64,000 nucleotides of DNA from Closterium sp. NIES-65 (GCA_948144175.1 CANXME010000049.1:1-64000); one strand, 5' to 3'; numbered from the stretch's first letter, positions 1 through 10,135 are shown. Numbers and translations: made by a program. The notes: generated from the sequence alone by a model not told the origin.

Positions 1-927
1 CACGCCTATCCTTCGCCTCATTCTCCGCCTTCCAATCTTGTACATGAAGTTCTCCATGAACTTGCAAGTCCCTGCTCACCAAGAACTTCTTAGTGAATGG
101 GTCCCAAAGAAGCCATCCCTTGCTGTTTTGAGCCATGCCCAAGTGCACGGCCCACACCGCCTTGGCACCAAGCTGTTGTGCCGAAGATGCTTAGGCACGA
201 GCGCCATGCACATGCACCCGAACCCACCCGAAGCACATCCACCTTTGGCTTCCTTGCTAGCAACTCCACATAGGGCACCAATTTGTCTGCTCCCACATGA
301 GTCAAGGCTCGGTTTCTTGGCCACACACGCGCTCCGCACCGCATCAGGCCAGAAATAGTCGGGTAGCCCGGCTTCAATGAGCAACCCGCGTGCCGCCTCC
401 GTGATTGTGCCGTTCGCTCGCTCGGCGATGCCGTTCATTGCAGGGGAGTATGGCATGGTGAGGGAGTGCCGAATACCATTCTTCTTCAGCCACAGCCCAA
501 ACTCCTTGCTCAGGAACTCTCCCCCTCGATCGGTGCGGATTGACTTGACTAGACGGTCTTGTTGCCGCTCCACCATCGGGAACCAATCCGCCTTCAACGT
601 TTCAGCCACGTCGCTCTTCTTGGCCAGCACGTACACCCAAGTCATACGGGTGAAGACGTCCACAGTAGTGAGGAAGTACTCAGCTCCAGCAGCTCCAAGC
701 TTCAGGGGGCCCACCACGTCCATCACCACCTCATCAAGTGGTGCCTTAGCCGTTGCCTCCGAACTAGAGAATGGGAAACGGGTAAACTTGGCTTGCATGC
801 ACGTCGGGCAGCCAAGTACCTCATCGGGCTCCCCCTTCACACGTATGCCAGCAACCATCTCATTCTTTACTAGCTGCTGCAAGATGGGCAGGGCCACATG
901 CCCATGCGCCGATGCAAGGTGAGCCAA
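1..927 (-). pseudogene. pol: copia A2 integrase, frameshifted
   Basis: Integrase would insert the element cDNA into the genome. The frame opens near 927 and keeps the second half of the zinc-binding region (a CPTC pair near residue 41). The catalytic core has Asp in MDVVGP, Asp in RTDRGGEF and Glu in GIAERANG. After the FWPDAV segment the frame shifts near position 330; the following residues continue in another frame as far as about 90. The first His of the zinc domain lies upstream in the protease frame, so a second frameshift sits near 900. The A1 copy at 32837-33673 shows the unbroken order. Confidence 0.85.
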
Positions 928-2189
928 TCACACTCCCCCGTAGCCGAAGTTGGATTGGAGAATGCCGCGCTCGCAATAGCGCCCCACATACTCTCTCCGT
1001 AGTCCTCCTCCGCTGCTGCCTCGGGGTTCTCCTCACCCTTTTGCTGCTCCTTGGCTGCTGCACCTCTCTCCATAGGTTCACCAAGCTTGCTGGTCCCTCC
1101 AAGATTGCACTTCTTGGACTCCTTCTCCTTAGCGCGACCGTCCGCGCAATCGCCGCTACCAACCGCTCCACCTTTGGTGCTGACGCTTGCTGCCACTTGC
1201 CTCTCCTTAGGCATTGGGACCACAGGGATCTGCCACATCTCGTTGTAGACATCTCTGTCCTCATGAAGGTCCCAAAGAATCCGATCGCCAAGCCTTGCGG
1301 TGTAGGTCTTGGCTCCCTTTGAGTTCGTGTCCATGCCGGCCTTTGCCAACCGCCGCACGGAAATCAGGTTGGCAGCAAGGCTGGGCACCCAAAGCACATT
1401 CTTGAGGCCCACCATCTTCCCATCAGCACCCTTAAACATGGCCTTGCCCATGCCTTTCACCTCCGCTCGCTGCCCCAAAGCTGATGTGACATGCTTCACC
1501 GGTGACGGTTCGAGTTCGGTGAGCAAGTCCGGGCGAGGTGTCATGCTATAGGTAGCGCCACTATCGATCACCCAATAGTCCAGAGGGTGTTGAGTCACCT
1601 TCCCCACAGCTGCTGGCTCCTCAAAGCCTTCATCCTTCTCTGGACCAGTCGGTATTTGCGTCGACACGAAGTAGAATAGACTCGGGTACCGATCGTTGCT
1701 CGAGTCCTTGTCGTTGTCTCCGCTCTTCATGTTTGCAGCTCCGCCACCGCGACCGCCACGGCCTCCACGGCCTCTTCCTCTCCCTCCTCCTGCTCCTCTA
1801 CCCTCTTGGCCTTGAGCAGGGGTCCAACCATCAGGGAGTTTGTAGCAGTCGCGCCACATGTGTCCGCTCTTGTGGCAATAGTGACACTCGTCGTCGAATC
1901 GGCCGCGACCGCGTCCGTAGCTCTTGTCGTTGCTGCCGTAACCGCCACTCCCGCGGCCTCCGCCGAAGTTGCTGCCACCAAACCTTCCTCCCCCTCGTCC
2001 TCTACCTCTTCCTCGACCATATCCACGGCCGATGCTCGCTGCCCCAGCGCCATCCGCACTCGCCAACTCACGGCGGCGGAAATCCTCTTGAAGGATAGCT
2101 CGCTTCACGTCTTCAAGCGAGAGGCGGGGCAAGTCGCGATTAAGGTTGATGATGAGCGAGGACCATGACTCAGGGAGTAGGGCCAGCAA
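928..2189 (-). pseudogene. gag-pol: copia A2 nucleocapsid and protease region
   Basis: One frame covers the Gag C-terminus and the aspartic protease. It begins with a capsid end motif (LPESW), then an Arg-Gly rich basic stretch, then a CCHC zinc knuckle CHYCHKSGHMWRDC that would bind the RNA genome. The protease follows with the catalytic motif VIDSGATYS and a conserved downstream segment ending LAANLISVRRLA. The long Lys/Glu-rich stretch that follows links to integrase. Unlike copy A1, this copy still has the DSGA catalytic motif. It is separated from the capsid frame by an in-frame TAA where A1 has CAA. Confidence 0.88.
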
Positions 2190-2201
2190 CTTGGTCTTCT
2201 T

Positions 2202-2761
2202 TTAGAGCTCACTATAGTTCAAATCAGCTCCCTCAAGCCGCGTCAACAAGTTGAAGAATTTCTGCACCCCTTCTTCAACCGCTTCATCCTCTTCAATTCG
2301 TAGTGTCGCCATTTGCCGTTCCAACACCACAGCTACCGCCGGTGTTGCAGGAGCGTGTACACCCTTGAGAGCAGCCCATGCTTTTGGTCCCTTCTTTGGT
2401 TCACGCTGGAAAGGCTTGATGTGACGGATTTGGCTGCTCCCCAACGCTTGCCCAAGTAGGAGGTAGCCTTGTGCGCTCTTCCGCACCCACGGGCTCTTCT
2501 CCGGGTTGTTCTCGGGACGCTTCTCCGTTCCTTCCATTACCTCCAGCAGGTCATAGTGGTCAAACATGTTCTCCATTCTGAAGGACCACTCAGCAAAGTT
2601 GTCACCATTGAACTTGTCAAGGCCAAACACTCTAGGCTCATCCCTAGATGGGCCAACACTTGATTGCACAGGCGCCATGGCTGAATCACGGGGTTGGCCT
2701 TGAGCTTGGGCTTCTCCTCGCCACCAGCACCTCTGCCACCCCTTTCCTCAGGTCCAGCCAT
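2202..2761 (-). pseudogene. gag: copia A2 Gag capsid N-terminal part
   Basis: This encodes the Gag capsid domain of the copia (UBN2-like) type. The first ATG after the primer site, read on the minus strand, is at 2761 (MAGPEERGG); a frame change near 2680 leads into the main frame starting MAPVQSS. Typical features are the DKFNGDNFAEW start of the domain and a C-terminal leucine-rich stretch (FFNLLTRLEGADL). The frame ends in a TAA immediately before the KKTKLLALLPESW segment; A1 has CAA there, so this is a C-to-T change. Confidence 0.82.
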
Positions 2762-2781
2762 TGTCGAAACTGCTCCAAGGG

Positions 2782-2793
2782 GCTCTGATACCA
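2782..2793 (-). other. primer-binding site of copia A2
   Basis: On the minus strand the sequence is TGGTATCAGAGC, the canonical plant copia primer site complementary to the 3' end of initiator-Met tRNA. It lies two bases downstream of the 5' LTR end (TATAACA), as in A1. Confidence 0.9.
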
Positions 2794-2795
2794 CT

Positions 2796-2918
2796 TGTTA
2801 TAGTCACAGTAGGCTCCAATGTGCCTAAAACGAAAGATAGAGTGCACAGTCGGATTTCTGCACAGCGGCTTCAAACGTTCATAGCGATCTGCTCACAACT
2901 CCAAATGACTTGTGGCTC
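2796..2918 (-). repeat. 5' LTR remnant of copia A2
   Basis: The plus-strand text starts TGTTATAGTCAC. It is about 80% alike to the reverse complement of the LTR end of A1 at 30970-31092, including the block GTGCACAGTCGGATTTCTGC. Similarity stops near 2918, where the leader of a family-1 element begins, so some 700 bp of this LTR are missing. Confidence 0.8.
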
Positions 2919-3150
2919 GGGGCGCGACTCGGGCAGTGGCCAAGCGTGCTCCGGGTAGGAGAAAAAAAGGTCGGTGGCCCTAGGAACAGTTCCCACGAGG
3001 GAACCAGCTCTATACCATGTGAAGATTGGAACGAGAGAATGATTGAACTATGAAGCAGTTGGGTACAAGTACTAACCCTAATTGGGTTGTACCCCATATG
3101 GGCTACCCCACTACAGCCTACACAAATGTATAAGCTATAATGTTCTGACA
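2919..3150 (-). mobile_element. family-1 copia 5' end (LTR, primer site, leader start)
   Basis: An inverted copy of the family-1 LTR occupies 3018-3150 (133 bp; TGTGAAG to TTCTGACA on the plus strand). It matches the LTR at 58959-59089 in the block with GTAGTGGGG and GGGGTACAACCC. The adjoining primer site at 3004-3017 reads TGGTATAGAGCTGG on the minus strand, a mutated TGGTATCGAGCAGG. The start of the leader (2919-3003) matches the leader after 58550. The rest of the element is missing; A2 lies on the far side. The LTR end at 3150 sits inside Ty3/gypsy integrase sequence. Confidence 0.85.
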
Positions 3151-3465
3151 ACCTACTACTTGGAAGCTTCGCAATGCTTTCCATGTGCAGCTACTGAAAC
3201 CCTACAAGCACCCCAACCAACATTTCCAGTGACGGCAGCTACCGCCACCTCCACCTGTTCTTGTGCAGGATGAACCCGAGTACGAGATTGAGCGCGTTCT
3301 CTCTCATCGGCGCCGCGGCGGCAAGACCCTCGAGTTCCTGATATGTGGAAGGGATACGACCCCACTGAAGACAGTTGGGTTGTAGAAGCTGATATGGGCA
3401 ACGCACGCCGTGCTCTCAAGGACTATCTTGTCAAGCAGGGTGTATCTCACGCCACCCAGCTTTGA
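3151..3465 (+). pseudogene. pol: Ty3/gypsy chromovirus integrase C-terminus with chromodomain (G2)
   Basis: The first part reads in frame as an integrase tail ending FHVQLLKPYKHPNQHF, the usual join between integrase core and chromodomain. It continues with DEPEYEIERVLSHRRRG, then after a frame change WKGYDPTEDSWVVEADM and a terminal helix ending at TGA 3463-3465. This is a chromodomain, known in chromoviruses to steer integration to particular chromatin. The 5' part of the gene is not here because a family-1 element ends abruptly at 3150. At least one frameshift makes it a pseudogene in this copy. Confidence 0.88.
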
Positions 3466-3475
3466 GGGGGGGACG

Positions 3476-3990
3476 TGTGAGAGTACGACGGCTTATGCCA
3501 GCTATGCTTGCTTGCCTTTACTTTATCATGCGATTTCTAGCATAGGATAATCGTATGCATGCATGAATTGCTTGATTTCCTAGGCTAGGTGCTTTCCTAT
3601 ATTTATTATTGTTATAGCACCGAGCTAGGTTACGTGCACCGAATTCTGGCCTTTTGGTTGCCACCGAATTGCCTTCTACCGAATTTGGTAAGGGTCTGTT
3701 CGGGACGCTACGCGGCCCGCGGAACCTTCGCGTAACACCTGGTTACGGGGCCTTGTGTCGAGCCTATATATAGCCTCGTGTTGTTCCCAGGTGATGATTC
3801 AATTCAATTCGAGTCAAATCACATTCTCTTTTCTGAGCTCGACCATAGATCCTCACAGCTGCTCCCTGTGTTTTCCAGTCAATTAGTACTGGGCAATCTG
3901 TCGCCGTACCCTCCTTATTCATCCGAGCCTGATCGATAGCGTGAATCGGTACTGTGACTCGGCGAGGGTCGGTGCGGTTGGGCAAGCAGG
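3476..3990 (+). repeat. 3' LTR of chromovirus G2
   Basis: A purine tract (GAGGGGGGGACG, 3464-3475) follows the chromodomain stop and is the polypurine tract for plus-strand priming. The LTR then begins TGTGAGAGTACG. It contains a TATA box at 3765-3772, consistent with the U3/R boundary. No second copy is present in the window, so the right end is an estimate. Confidence 0.7.
3765..3772 (+). promoter_or_regulatory. TATA box in the G2 LTR
   Basis: TATATATA lies about 290 bp into the LTR, in the context GCCTATATATAGCC, the usual LTR promoter form in plants. Only the motif and its place support it. Confidence 0.55.
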
Positions 3991-4589
3991 CAGTCTCGTG
4001 AGTAGTTTCCCTCACGGTACTCACGAGACTGTACGTGGTACTCACGAGAAATGCCGAGCATTGCTTCTCCCTCTATATCCCATTCTTTCACCGGTCAGAT
4101 ATGAAGTGAAGGGTTTAAAAACCCTTGTCGGCCATGGCTCCCTGCACGTACCAGTAATAGAGGCCGCATAGAGGTCTCACAATAGCTATACCAACATGTT
4201 GGCTCTCAAGATCCCATGGCGTTCATGCCGCAGGAGCGTTAACCCTTCTCCGCGAGCTGTGTAGAGTATTCTTATCATATCCAACCCCATATGCTCCTCC
4301 TACTCTAGCTGCACTGCCAGCTCCGCCTGCTCCTCTTACACCCCGGCACCAGCACTTGCTTTTCTCGGGTTCCCGAAAGAGTGTGAACCTTGATGCAAAG
4401 AGCAATCTGAAGAAGAACGCGATGAGGAAGTTTCTTCCGAGGAGACAGACGAAGCCGATGATCCCACTGGCTTCCCCATCCCGTCCTTCCTTGACAAGAT
4501 TCTGCACGGCGACTCCACGCCGTTGGTCTCACGTGACTCCCTCGCTCGCGAGCCCTGGAACAAGCCTACGAATCATCGTTGAGTGGTAC
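3991..4589 (+). other. non-coding stretch between the G2 LTR and the pogo-like gene
   Basis: There are short repeats of ACTCACGAGA near 3995-4045. A possible acidic peptide frame at 4410-4582 (rich in Glu and Asp, ending in TGA) could be an upstream exon of the transposase or chance. I see no terminal inverted repeat that I can pair with the other side. Confidence 0.4.
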
Positions 4590-6304
4590 ATACTATGTAG
4601 GAGAATGTGGGCTGGCTGGAGTGGATGACTTCAGAAAATCTCTCTCCTCCGCCACACGGCTCGTTTCGCTGGTGTGCATCCGGTGAGTGTGAAGGCCGAA
4701 GATATCAAGAAGGCACCTGGATGCAGGAGGCACCTGGATGTAGGAGGCGCCTCGGTAGGGAAGGCCGTAAGGCCAAGTACCTGGACATGGAGAAGTCTAC
4801 TCACTGCAAGTTCGTTGCCTTCCGAGCGTGAGGTCTGGCGGTACCAATAAACCTGCTTCAGCAGTGGAGCCGGACTTGGATGGCGAAGAACCGTCCAGTC
4901 TTGGACTGCGAGTGTCCTCGCGCTTGACGTTCTGCGTTCCGTTTTGGCTCTCCATCCGTGTCTAGACGAACTTGGGGCAGCGTCTCGTGAAAGATAAGCA
5001 ACGTCTATCGCACCCTGTTGTTGATGTCACTCGCAAACGCATCTCAATCACTACTATACACCTTGCTGCCCCTTGGTGTGTGTTTGTGATGTTTATCCCT
5101 GGGCATAATCCCTTTCCTCTTGCATGGTTGCTTTGGTGCGCAGAGTGCAATCCCTAGTGCATCAGTTTCTGGACGTTTGTGAGGAAGAAAGTCATCAAGC
5201 GCAATCGACTCGTGGAACATGATCAACGCGGACCAGACGCCGATTCATCTTCAGATGCTGCCCGACCGCACACTGCACCATCGTGGCGAGCACTCCATCC
5301 ATCCATATCCAAAGTGGCAGGTATGAAAAGGAGAGGGTCACCGTCATGCTTGGTGTGACGGCGACCAAAGAGAATTTGCCCCCGATGGTCGTTTTAAAGC
5401 GCATGACCATCCTGAGGATTCTCGTCCCCATGATAAGTGAATTTTATGGTCCCAAAACGCCGTCAACTTGAACTACTCAAACACTAATCCGAATACACTC
5501 TCCCACGTGCAGGAATTCTTGTATGCACTCATGAGCGCGGCTTGATAGATGGGAAGCTTGTGGACGATTGGTTGAAGCACGTCCTTCTCCCCTTCATCAA
5601 GCCCCAGCCTGGCATCATCAGGTCCAAGACCCTCCTGGTCTTGGACTCCTTCGCCATCTCAAGGATGGCGTTCTGGGAAACCTCCGCTGGCACAACGTCA
5701 TCCCGTAAGTGATCATCGGCGGTTGCACGCCGCTGCTGCAACCGCTCGATGTGAGCATCAACCGCGCATTAAGTGGGGTTCCGCCAGTTCTACAGCGACC
5801 GATTTGCAGTGTATGGCGTCAACACCTTCACGTATGCAGACGTTATGTTTGTGCCCATCACTCTCTCCTATACTCCCTGCTGCGTTTGGCAGTTGTGTGT
5901 GTTGCTTAAATATGTCTGAATTCCTTCCTCCCGCACATTACCTGTTAGAAAACCTCAAGAAGCCGACCGCGGAAATAGTCTTCGAGTGGATCATGAGGTC
6001 CTTGACGTGGGTCCTTGAGCACATCATCACCAAGTCGTTCAAGACTTGTGGCATCAGCAACGCCACTGATGGCTCCGAGGACAACCTCGTCCTAACCCAC
6101 ACGCGGGGTGCGGGCCAGGTGGAGGTGGGTGAGGACGCCCATGCTGCTCTCGAGGTGGAAGAGTGGGTGAATCCCCTCTTCACCACTGGCGAGCAGGATG
6201 CAGCCGCGGCCTTGGAGCATGATGACAACGACGGCGATGATATGCCGGCCGAGTCAGAGGAGGACATGGACGGTTGCAAAGAGATGGTTGACGACGATTA
6301 TTGA
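4590..6304 (+). pseudogene. pogo/CENP-B type (DDE_1) transposase, decayed
   Basis: Pieces of one transposase lie in order in changing frames. A helix-turn-helix DNA-binding part is at about 4750-4900 (GRKAKYLDMEK, then LLQQWSRTWM). The start of the DDE domain is at 5330-5405 (ERVTVMLGVTATKENLPPM). A catalytic strand TLLVLDSF is at 5630-5650, and GGCTPLLQPLDVSIN at 5715-5765. The C-terminus is at 5947-6304, with IITKSFKTCGISNATDG and a very acidic tail ending in TGA. These motifs are the hallmark of Tigger/pogo transposases, which cut and paste at TA sites. Stops and frame changes between the blocks mean decay, although some gaps (for example about 5770-5945) could be introns. Confidence 0.8.
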
Positions 6305-6363
6305 CTAGTTTATGATTGCAGTGCTTAGTAGATTAACCAGGTTTAACACCAGTTTGTGGAGAT

Positions 6364-6842
6364 TGTAAGACCCCAATAGGCAAGAATGGAATTTTGTATG
6401 TGTTGGCAATGAAGAAGTAAAAATATAGAATAAACAAGAGGTGAAGAAGTCGTCATAGGGCTGCGACGCATTTTGCGGAAGTATATATTTTTTAGCGAAT
6501 CATGCCATTACAGTGTTATCTGGTACTTCACACACAAATTTCTGACGTTTTGCAAGTTTTTTCTTTCGGCATTCCTTACCGCGTTCTTCAACATCGCGTA
6601 CAACAGCAGCCGATGTCAGCCCCTTACTGCTAACGGGGCTTCGCCAACTTCGCGCATACTGTTTTACCAAACCATGCACCGCTGGCCTGGCCGAGTCGGC
6701 CTACGCTTAGGGACTAGCCCGAACCTCGATGCCAGACTAGCATTAGCTAGCTCGCACGCACCGTGTAACCGTTGCATGTTTTGCAGATAAGTATAATAAA
6801 GGTAATGCAATCCTCGCTATCTCGTTCCATTGCACCCATAAT
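6364..6842 (+). repeat. 5' LTR of G1
   Basis: It begins TGTAAGACCCC, a common start for Ty3/gypsy LTRs. It ends just before a primer-like sequence. An AT-rich TATA-like stretch (TATAATAAA) is near 6792. The right end is inferred from the primer site, since no 3' LTR is in the window. Confidence 0.65.
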
Positions 6843-6845
6843 ACT

Positions 6846-6858
6846 TGGTATTCAGAGC
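6846..6858 (+). other. primer-binding site of G1
   Basis: TGGTATTCAGAGC matches the initiator-Met primer site TGGTATCAGAGC with one extra T. It lies between the LTR and the gag start at 7032. Confidence 0.65.
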
Positions 6859-7031
6859 CACTTTCCTTTCCACACCGCGCATCTCCGCACCTCGAGAAAT
6901 CAACTTTTGATTTTTTGCACTCGAAGGGAATCACGCCCCTTAGCAACTAAGAGCAGCTGTCTTCACGCTCTCTCGTAAATTCGTGCAGCCACGACTGTTC
7001 CTAGAGCTAAACTGAGCCACCATCGTTCAAA

Positions 7032-7304
7032 ATGGCCGAACATATCGACGTCACGACACTCACGTAGGAGCGCGTGAACAAACTGCTGCAGCAACTGCAT
7101 GAAAGTTCTGAACAAAATGCGGTGCTGACAGCAGAGCGTACGTCACTGCAACATGACATCGAACAGACGCAACAAGCACAATCACAAGCTCAAGGACAAG
7201 CAGCATGTCAAGCTTCGCAACTCGGAACCGTGGGGCAACCCTCGAGCACAGCTATTGATGGCGTCGCCCGCAATAACGGAGACGACAACCACGGCAGGAC
7301 ACAC
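7032..7304 (+). pseudogene. gag: G1 gag, first part
   Basis: The Gag frame starts at ATG 7032 (MAEHIDVTTLT). It has an in-frame TAG at 7065 and continues with a Gln/Leu-rich heptad-like stretch (LLQQLHESSEQNAVL), a likely coiled coil near the N-terminus, as in many gypsy Gags. It is broken at 7304 by insertion of D1; the next Gag part resumes at 8918. Confidence 0.7.
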
Positions 7305-7518
7305 TGTTAGAATCCTAGCGTGACTTAGCAGCCATGGCTAGTGAGTTCGAGGGTAAGGAAAGTATCGAGAGAGTTGAGAAGGAGAACGTATGTTGACTAT
7401 GAGAAAAGTTACAAGTTATAGCAAGCCAAAGGGTGCACCACCTAACAGGGCAGCAATAGAACTACACTAGGTCTACACTACAGGCAGATATAGTAATGTA
7501 TACAATTACATTCTGACA
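7305..7518 (-). repeat. D1 LTR, left (3' LTR)
   Basis: A 214-bp repeat, TG...CA ended, about 97% identical to 8704-8917. On the element's own strand it lies after the purine tract. Confidence 0.9.
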
Positions 7519-7859
7519 CACCCCCTAACTGTCTGCAGTGAAGAACCGTGTGCAGTACACCTCCTGCAAAGGTACACCAAGTGCAAAGAAAGCAGCAACA
7601 ACAGACAAGGTAATAGAGCAGGTACAGTAGCAAAGGGGCAGGCACTCCTGTCACCCCTTTACTCTCCTCCCCCCTCCCCCCCCCCCCACGAGGGATGGGG
7701 GTGGTTGGTCTCACACCCGCCACCCCAATCCCAATGCCACTCCCCTGGCTCCCCACACCCTCACACCCTCCCCCCAGCGGCAGCTGCAGCAGTGGGAACG
7801 AAAGGAGGAGGAGGGGAAGGGAAACACACCACTCATCATCCCCACACCCGCCACCCCCA

Positions 7860-8630
7860 GACCCTCCCCCCCGCAGCTGCAGGGAGACGAAGGAGAAGGG
7901 GGGGGGGGGGGGGGGAGGGGGGGGCCGACGCACGGCCTCCCAGGGCACCAAAGCAGGCGGCAGAGGGGGCGACGCTTGCCCCCCCTTCCAGGTCGCGGCC
8001 CTCGAAGGAGCCGCGACGGGCGACGGGAAAAGGGGGGGGGGGCGGTGCACGTGCCCCCGGTGTGCCGCGGCTGGTGACGGGGCATGGCCGGGGCGGGGTC
8101 GGGGCCGTAAGTGGCGGCGACGGGGCCGCTGGCGGCGGCGACGGGCCGCTGCAGCGGCGACGGGGCCGGAGAGGGGCGGAGGAGGGCGGCGACGACGGGG
8201 CCGATGAAGAGCGGCGACTGGGCCGCGGAAGGGTGGCGACAAGGCCGCTGAAAGGGTGGGGACAGGGCCATTGAAATGGCGGGCGGCGACGGGGCCGCTG
8301 AAAGGGCAGCGACGGGGCCGCGGAAGGGCGGCGACGAGGCTGCTAAAAGGGCGGCGACGGGGCCGCTGAAAGGGCGGCGACGGGGCCGCGAAGGGGCCGC
8401 GAGAGGCCTTTGAAAGGGCGGCGACAAGGCCGCGGAAGGGCGGCGACGGGGCGGCGAAGGGGCCACGAGGGGCCCGAAAGGGCGGCAATGGGGCCGCTAA
8501 GAGAAATTTTAAGGGGCAGGCGACGGGGCCGCTGAAAGGGCGGCGACGGGGCCGCGAAGGGGCCGCGAGGGGCCTTTGAAAGGGCGGCGTCGGGGCCGCT
8601 AAGAGAAAGTTAAGGGGCACGCCACGGGGC
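7860..8630 (-). repeat. GC-rich tandem array inside D1
   Basis: Degenerate tandem units built on GGCGACGGGGCCGCTGAAAG fill about 8030-8600, with poly-G and poly-C runs nearer the left LTR. The position (between primer site and where gag would be) matches the leader arrays of family-1 elements, but the unit sequence differs. Confidence 0.8.
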
Positions 8631-8703
8631 GTGCCGAACACAGAGTAGCAGCGGAAGCAGTAAGGTGGGCCCACAGGCCAGGACCGTAATCACTCTGATA
8701 GCA

Positions 8704-8917
8704 TGTTAGAATCCTAGCGTGACTTAGGAGCCATGGCTAGTGAGTTCGAGGGTAAGGAAAGTATCGAGAGAGTTGAGAAGGAGAATGTATGTTGACTATG
8801 AGAAAAGTTAAAAGTTATAGCAAGCTAAAGGGTGCACCACCTAACAGGACAGCAATAGAACTACACTAGGTCTACACTACAGGTAGTTATAGTAATGTAT
8901 ACAATTACATTCTGACA
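8704..8917 (-). repeat. D1 LTR, right (5' LTR)
   Basis: The partner of 7305-7518, with the same length and ends. It is followed on the minus strand by the primer-like TGCTATCAGAG at 8693-8703. Confidence 0.9.
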
Positions 8918-9282
8918 CACAACTCGGAGCGACGAATGTAGCCAGAAGCCAACCCCACGTCACAATTTTGGTGCCGACCGGCAAGTTAGCACTGCCATTG
9001 CCAATGCCGCTCAAACCGCAGTGTCGATCTTGTTTCAATCCGACCCAACGGGGTGGTCCGACCATTCAGGCGTGGTTGTTCACGATGAACGTATTCTTCG
9101 ACGCCAACTACGTCTCAGAGGACTCAGCGAAAATTTGATACGGCGTATCGCTGCTGCGAGGACCCGCAATGGACTGGTGGTGCGTTGTCGTCACAAAGCC
9201 GACAAATTACGAGACTTTACCGACACAAGAAGGACTAACGGAACCATGGGCACCGTCGTATTTCGTGGAGGTACCCAAATAC
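8918..9282 (+). pseudogene. gag: G1 gag, second part
   Basis: This continues the gypsy Gag with a conserved capsid-like stretch. FFDANYVSEDS precedes a TGA, and then a frame reads GPAMDWWCVV, the usual motif around the tryptophans of gypsy capsids. The segment ends at 9282 where copia 1a is inserted; Gag continues at 15888. Confidence 0.7.
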
Positions 9283-9411
9283 TGTCAAAACTATGCATTT
9301 ATATGCTCTAGGCTGTAGTGGGGCACTTTTTATGGGGTACAGCCCAAATAGGTTTTGCTATACAACCCTGTACTGCTGTCATTCTACTCATTTATTTTCT
9401 ACTTTCTGACA
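9283..9411 (+). repeat. 1a 5' LTR
   Basis: Starts TGTCAAAACTATGC and ends TTCTGACA. It contains the family-1 core GTAGTGGGGC and a GGGGTACA-CCC hairpin-like motif. Pairs with 15757-15887. Confidence 0.92.
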
Positions 9412-9426
9412 TGGTTTCAGAGCAGG
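9412..9426 (+). other. 1a primer-binding site
   Basis: TGGTTTCAGAGCAGG immediately follows the LTR. It is one base off the initiator-Met primer site TGGTATCAGAGCAGG seen in copy 1c. Confidence 0.85.
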
Positions 9427-9474
9427 TTCCCTAGTGGGAACGTTTTTTTAGGGCCCGCCACAATAGTTTTTTTT

Positions 9475-10135
9475 TCTGCCCTGCCCGAAGCGCGCCTCGC
9501 ACCTGCCTCACCTGCGCCGTCGCACGCCCTGCCCTACTGCCGCCCGTAGCGGCCCTGCCCTCCCAGCCCGTCGCGGCCCTGCCCTAACGGCCCGTCACGG
9601 CCCTGATCTAGCTGCCCATTGCGGCCTGCCCTGTCCACGCTCATCGCGGCCTGACCTAGCTGCCCGTCGCGGCTTGACCTCACCGCCCGTCTCGGCCCCC
9701 TGCCCTGCCGCCACTCGTCGCGGCCCTGTTCTCAGCTGCTCGCCGCGGCCCTGCTCTTCTACCGCCGCCCCGTCGCGGCCCTGCTCTCCCGCCGCCCCGT
9801 CGTGGCCCTGCCCTGCAGCCGCTAGGTCGCGGCCCTGCTCTACCGCCGCCCCGACGCGGCCCTCCCCTGCAGCCGCCTTGTCGTCGCCCTGCCCTGCTGC
9901 CGCCTGTTGTGGCCCTGCTCTGCTGCTGCCTCGTCGCGGCCCTGCCCTACAGCCGCAGCCGCCCCGTTGCAGCCCTGACCTAACCGCCCATCGGGGCCCT
10001 GCCCTGCCCCTGGTACACGCCCGCTCTGATAAGCGCGCCGCCGCGCCCGCCTGCCAGCCAAGCCACGCCGCGCCGCCCAGCCGAGCCGCGCCGCCCAGCC
10101 AAGCCGCGCCACCCTTCCGAGCCGCGCGCACTCTG
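9475..10135 (+). repeat. GC-rich leader array of 1a
   Basis: Degenerate units of about 20 bp built on CGTCGCGGCCCTGCCCTGC repeat between primer site and gag. Open frames on both strands here are compositional. The same place holds differently worded arrays in 1b, 1c, 1e, D1 and D2. Confidence 0.85.

Larger units (their letters stand above)
1..2918 (-). mobile_element. Ty1/copia element A2, 5' half, cut by the window edge
   Basis: This is a minus-strand copia element. Read from right to left it has an LTR fragment, a primer site, gag, protease and integrase; reverse transcriptase and the 3' LTR would lie beyond position 1. It is closely related to the plus-strand copy A1 at 30260-36615: Gag, zinc knuckle, protease and integrase align almost residue by residue, and the LTR end matches. 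Several frameshifts and an in-frame stop show that it is not functional. It abuts the leader of a family-1 element at about 2918, and only about 120 bp of its roughly 830-bp 5' LTR survives. Confidence 0.9.
7305..8917 (-). mobile_element. non-autonomous LTR element D1 (1.6 kb)
   Basis: Two 214-bp direct repeats (7305-7518 and 8704-8917) start TGTTAGAATCC and end TTCTGACA. By eye they differ at seven positions. Flanks are CACAC and CACAA, a 5-bp target duplication with one change. Next to the right LTR the minus strand reads TGCTATCAGAG, a damaged initiator-Met primer site. Next to the left LTR is a purine tract (TAGGGGGTG on the minus strand). The interior holds only low-complexity GC-rich repeats and no gag or pol motif. 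It shares GGCCTGTGGGCCC and CAGCGGCAGCTGCAGCA with D2 at 19228-28592. Long open frames across it reflect the composition rather than genes. Confidence 0.88.

Noticed and set aside
7478..8674. A 398-codon minus-strand frame and overlapping plus-strand frames rich in Pro, Ala and Arg
   Set aside because: They lie in the GC-rich tandem array of D1, have no domain, and are open in several frames at once because of composition.
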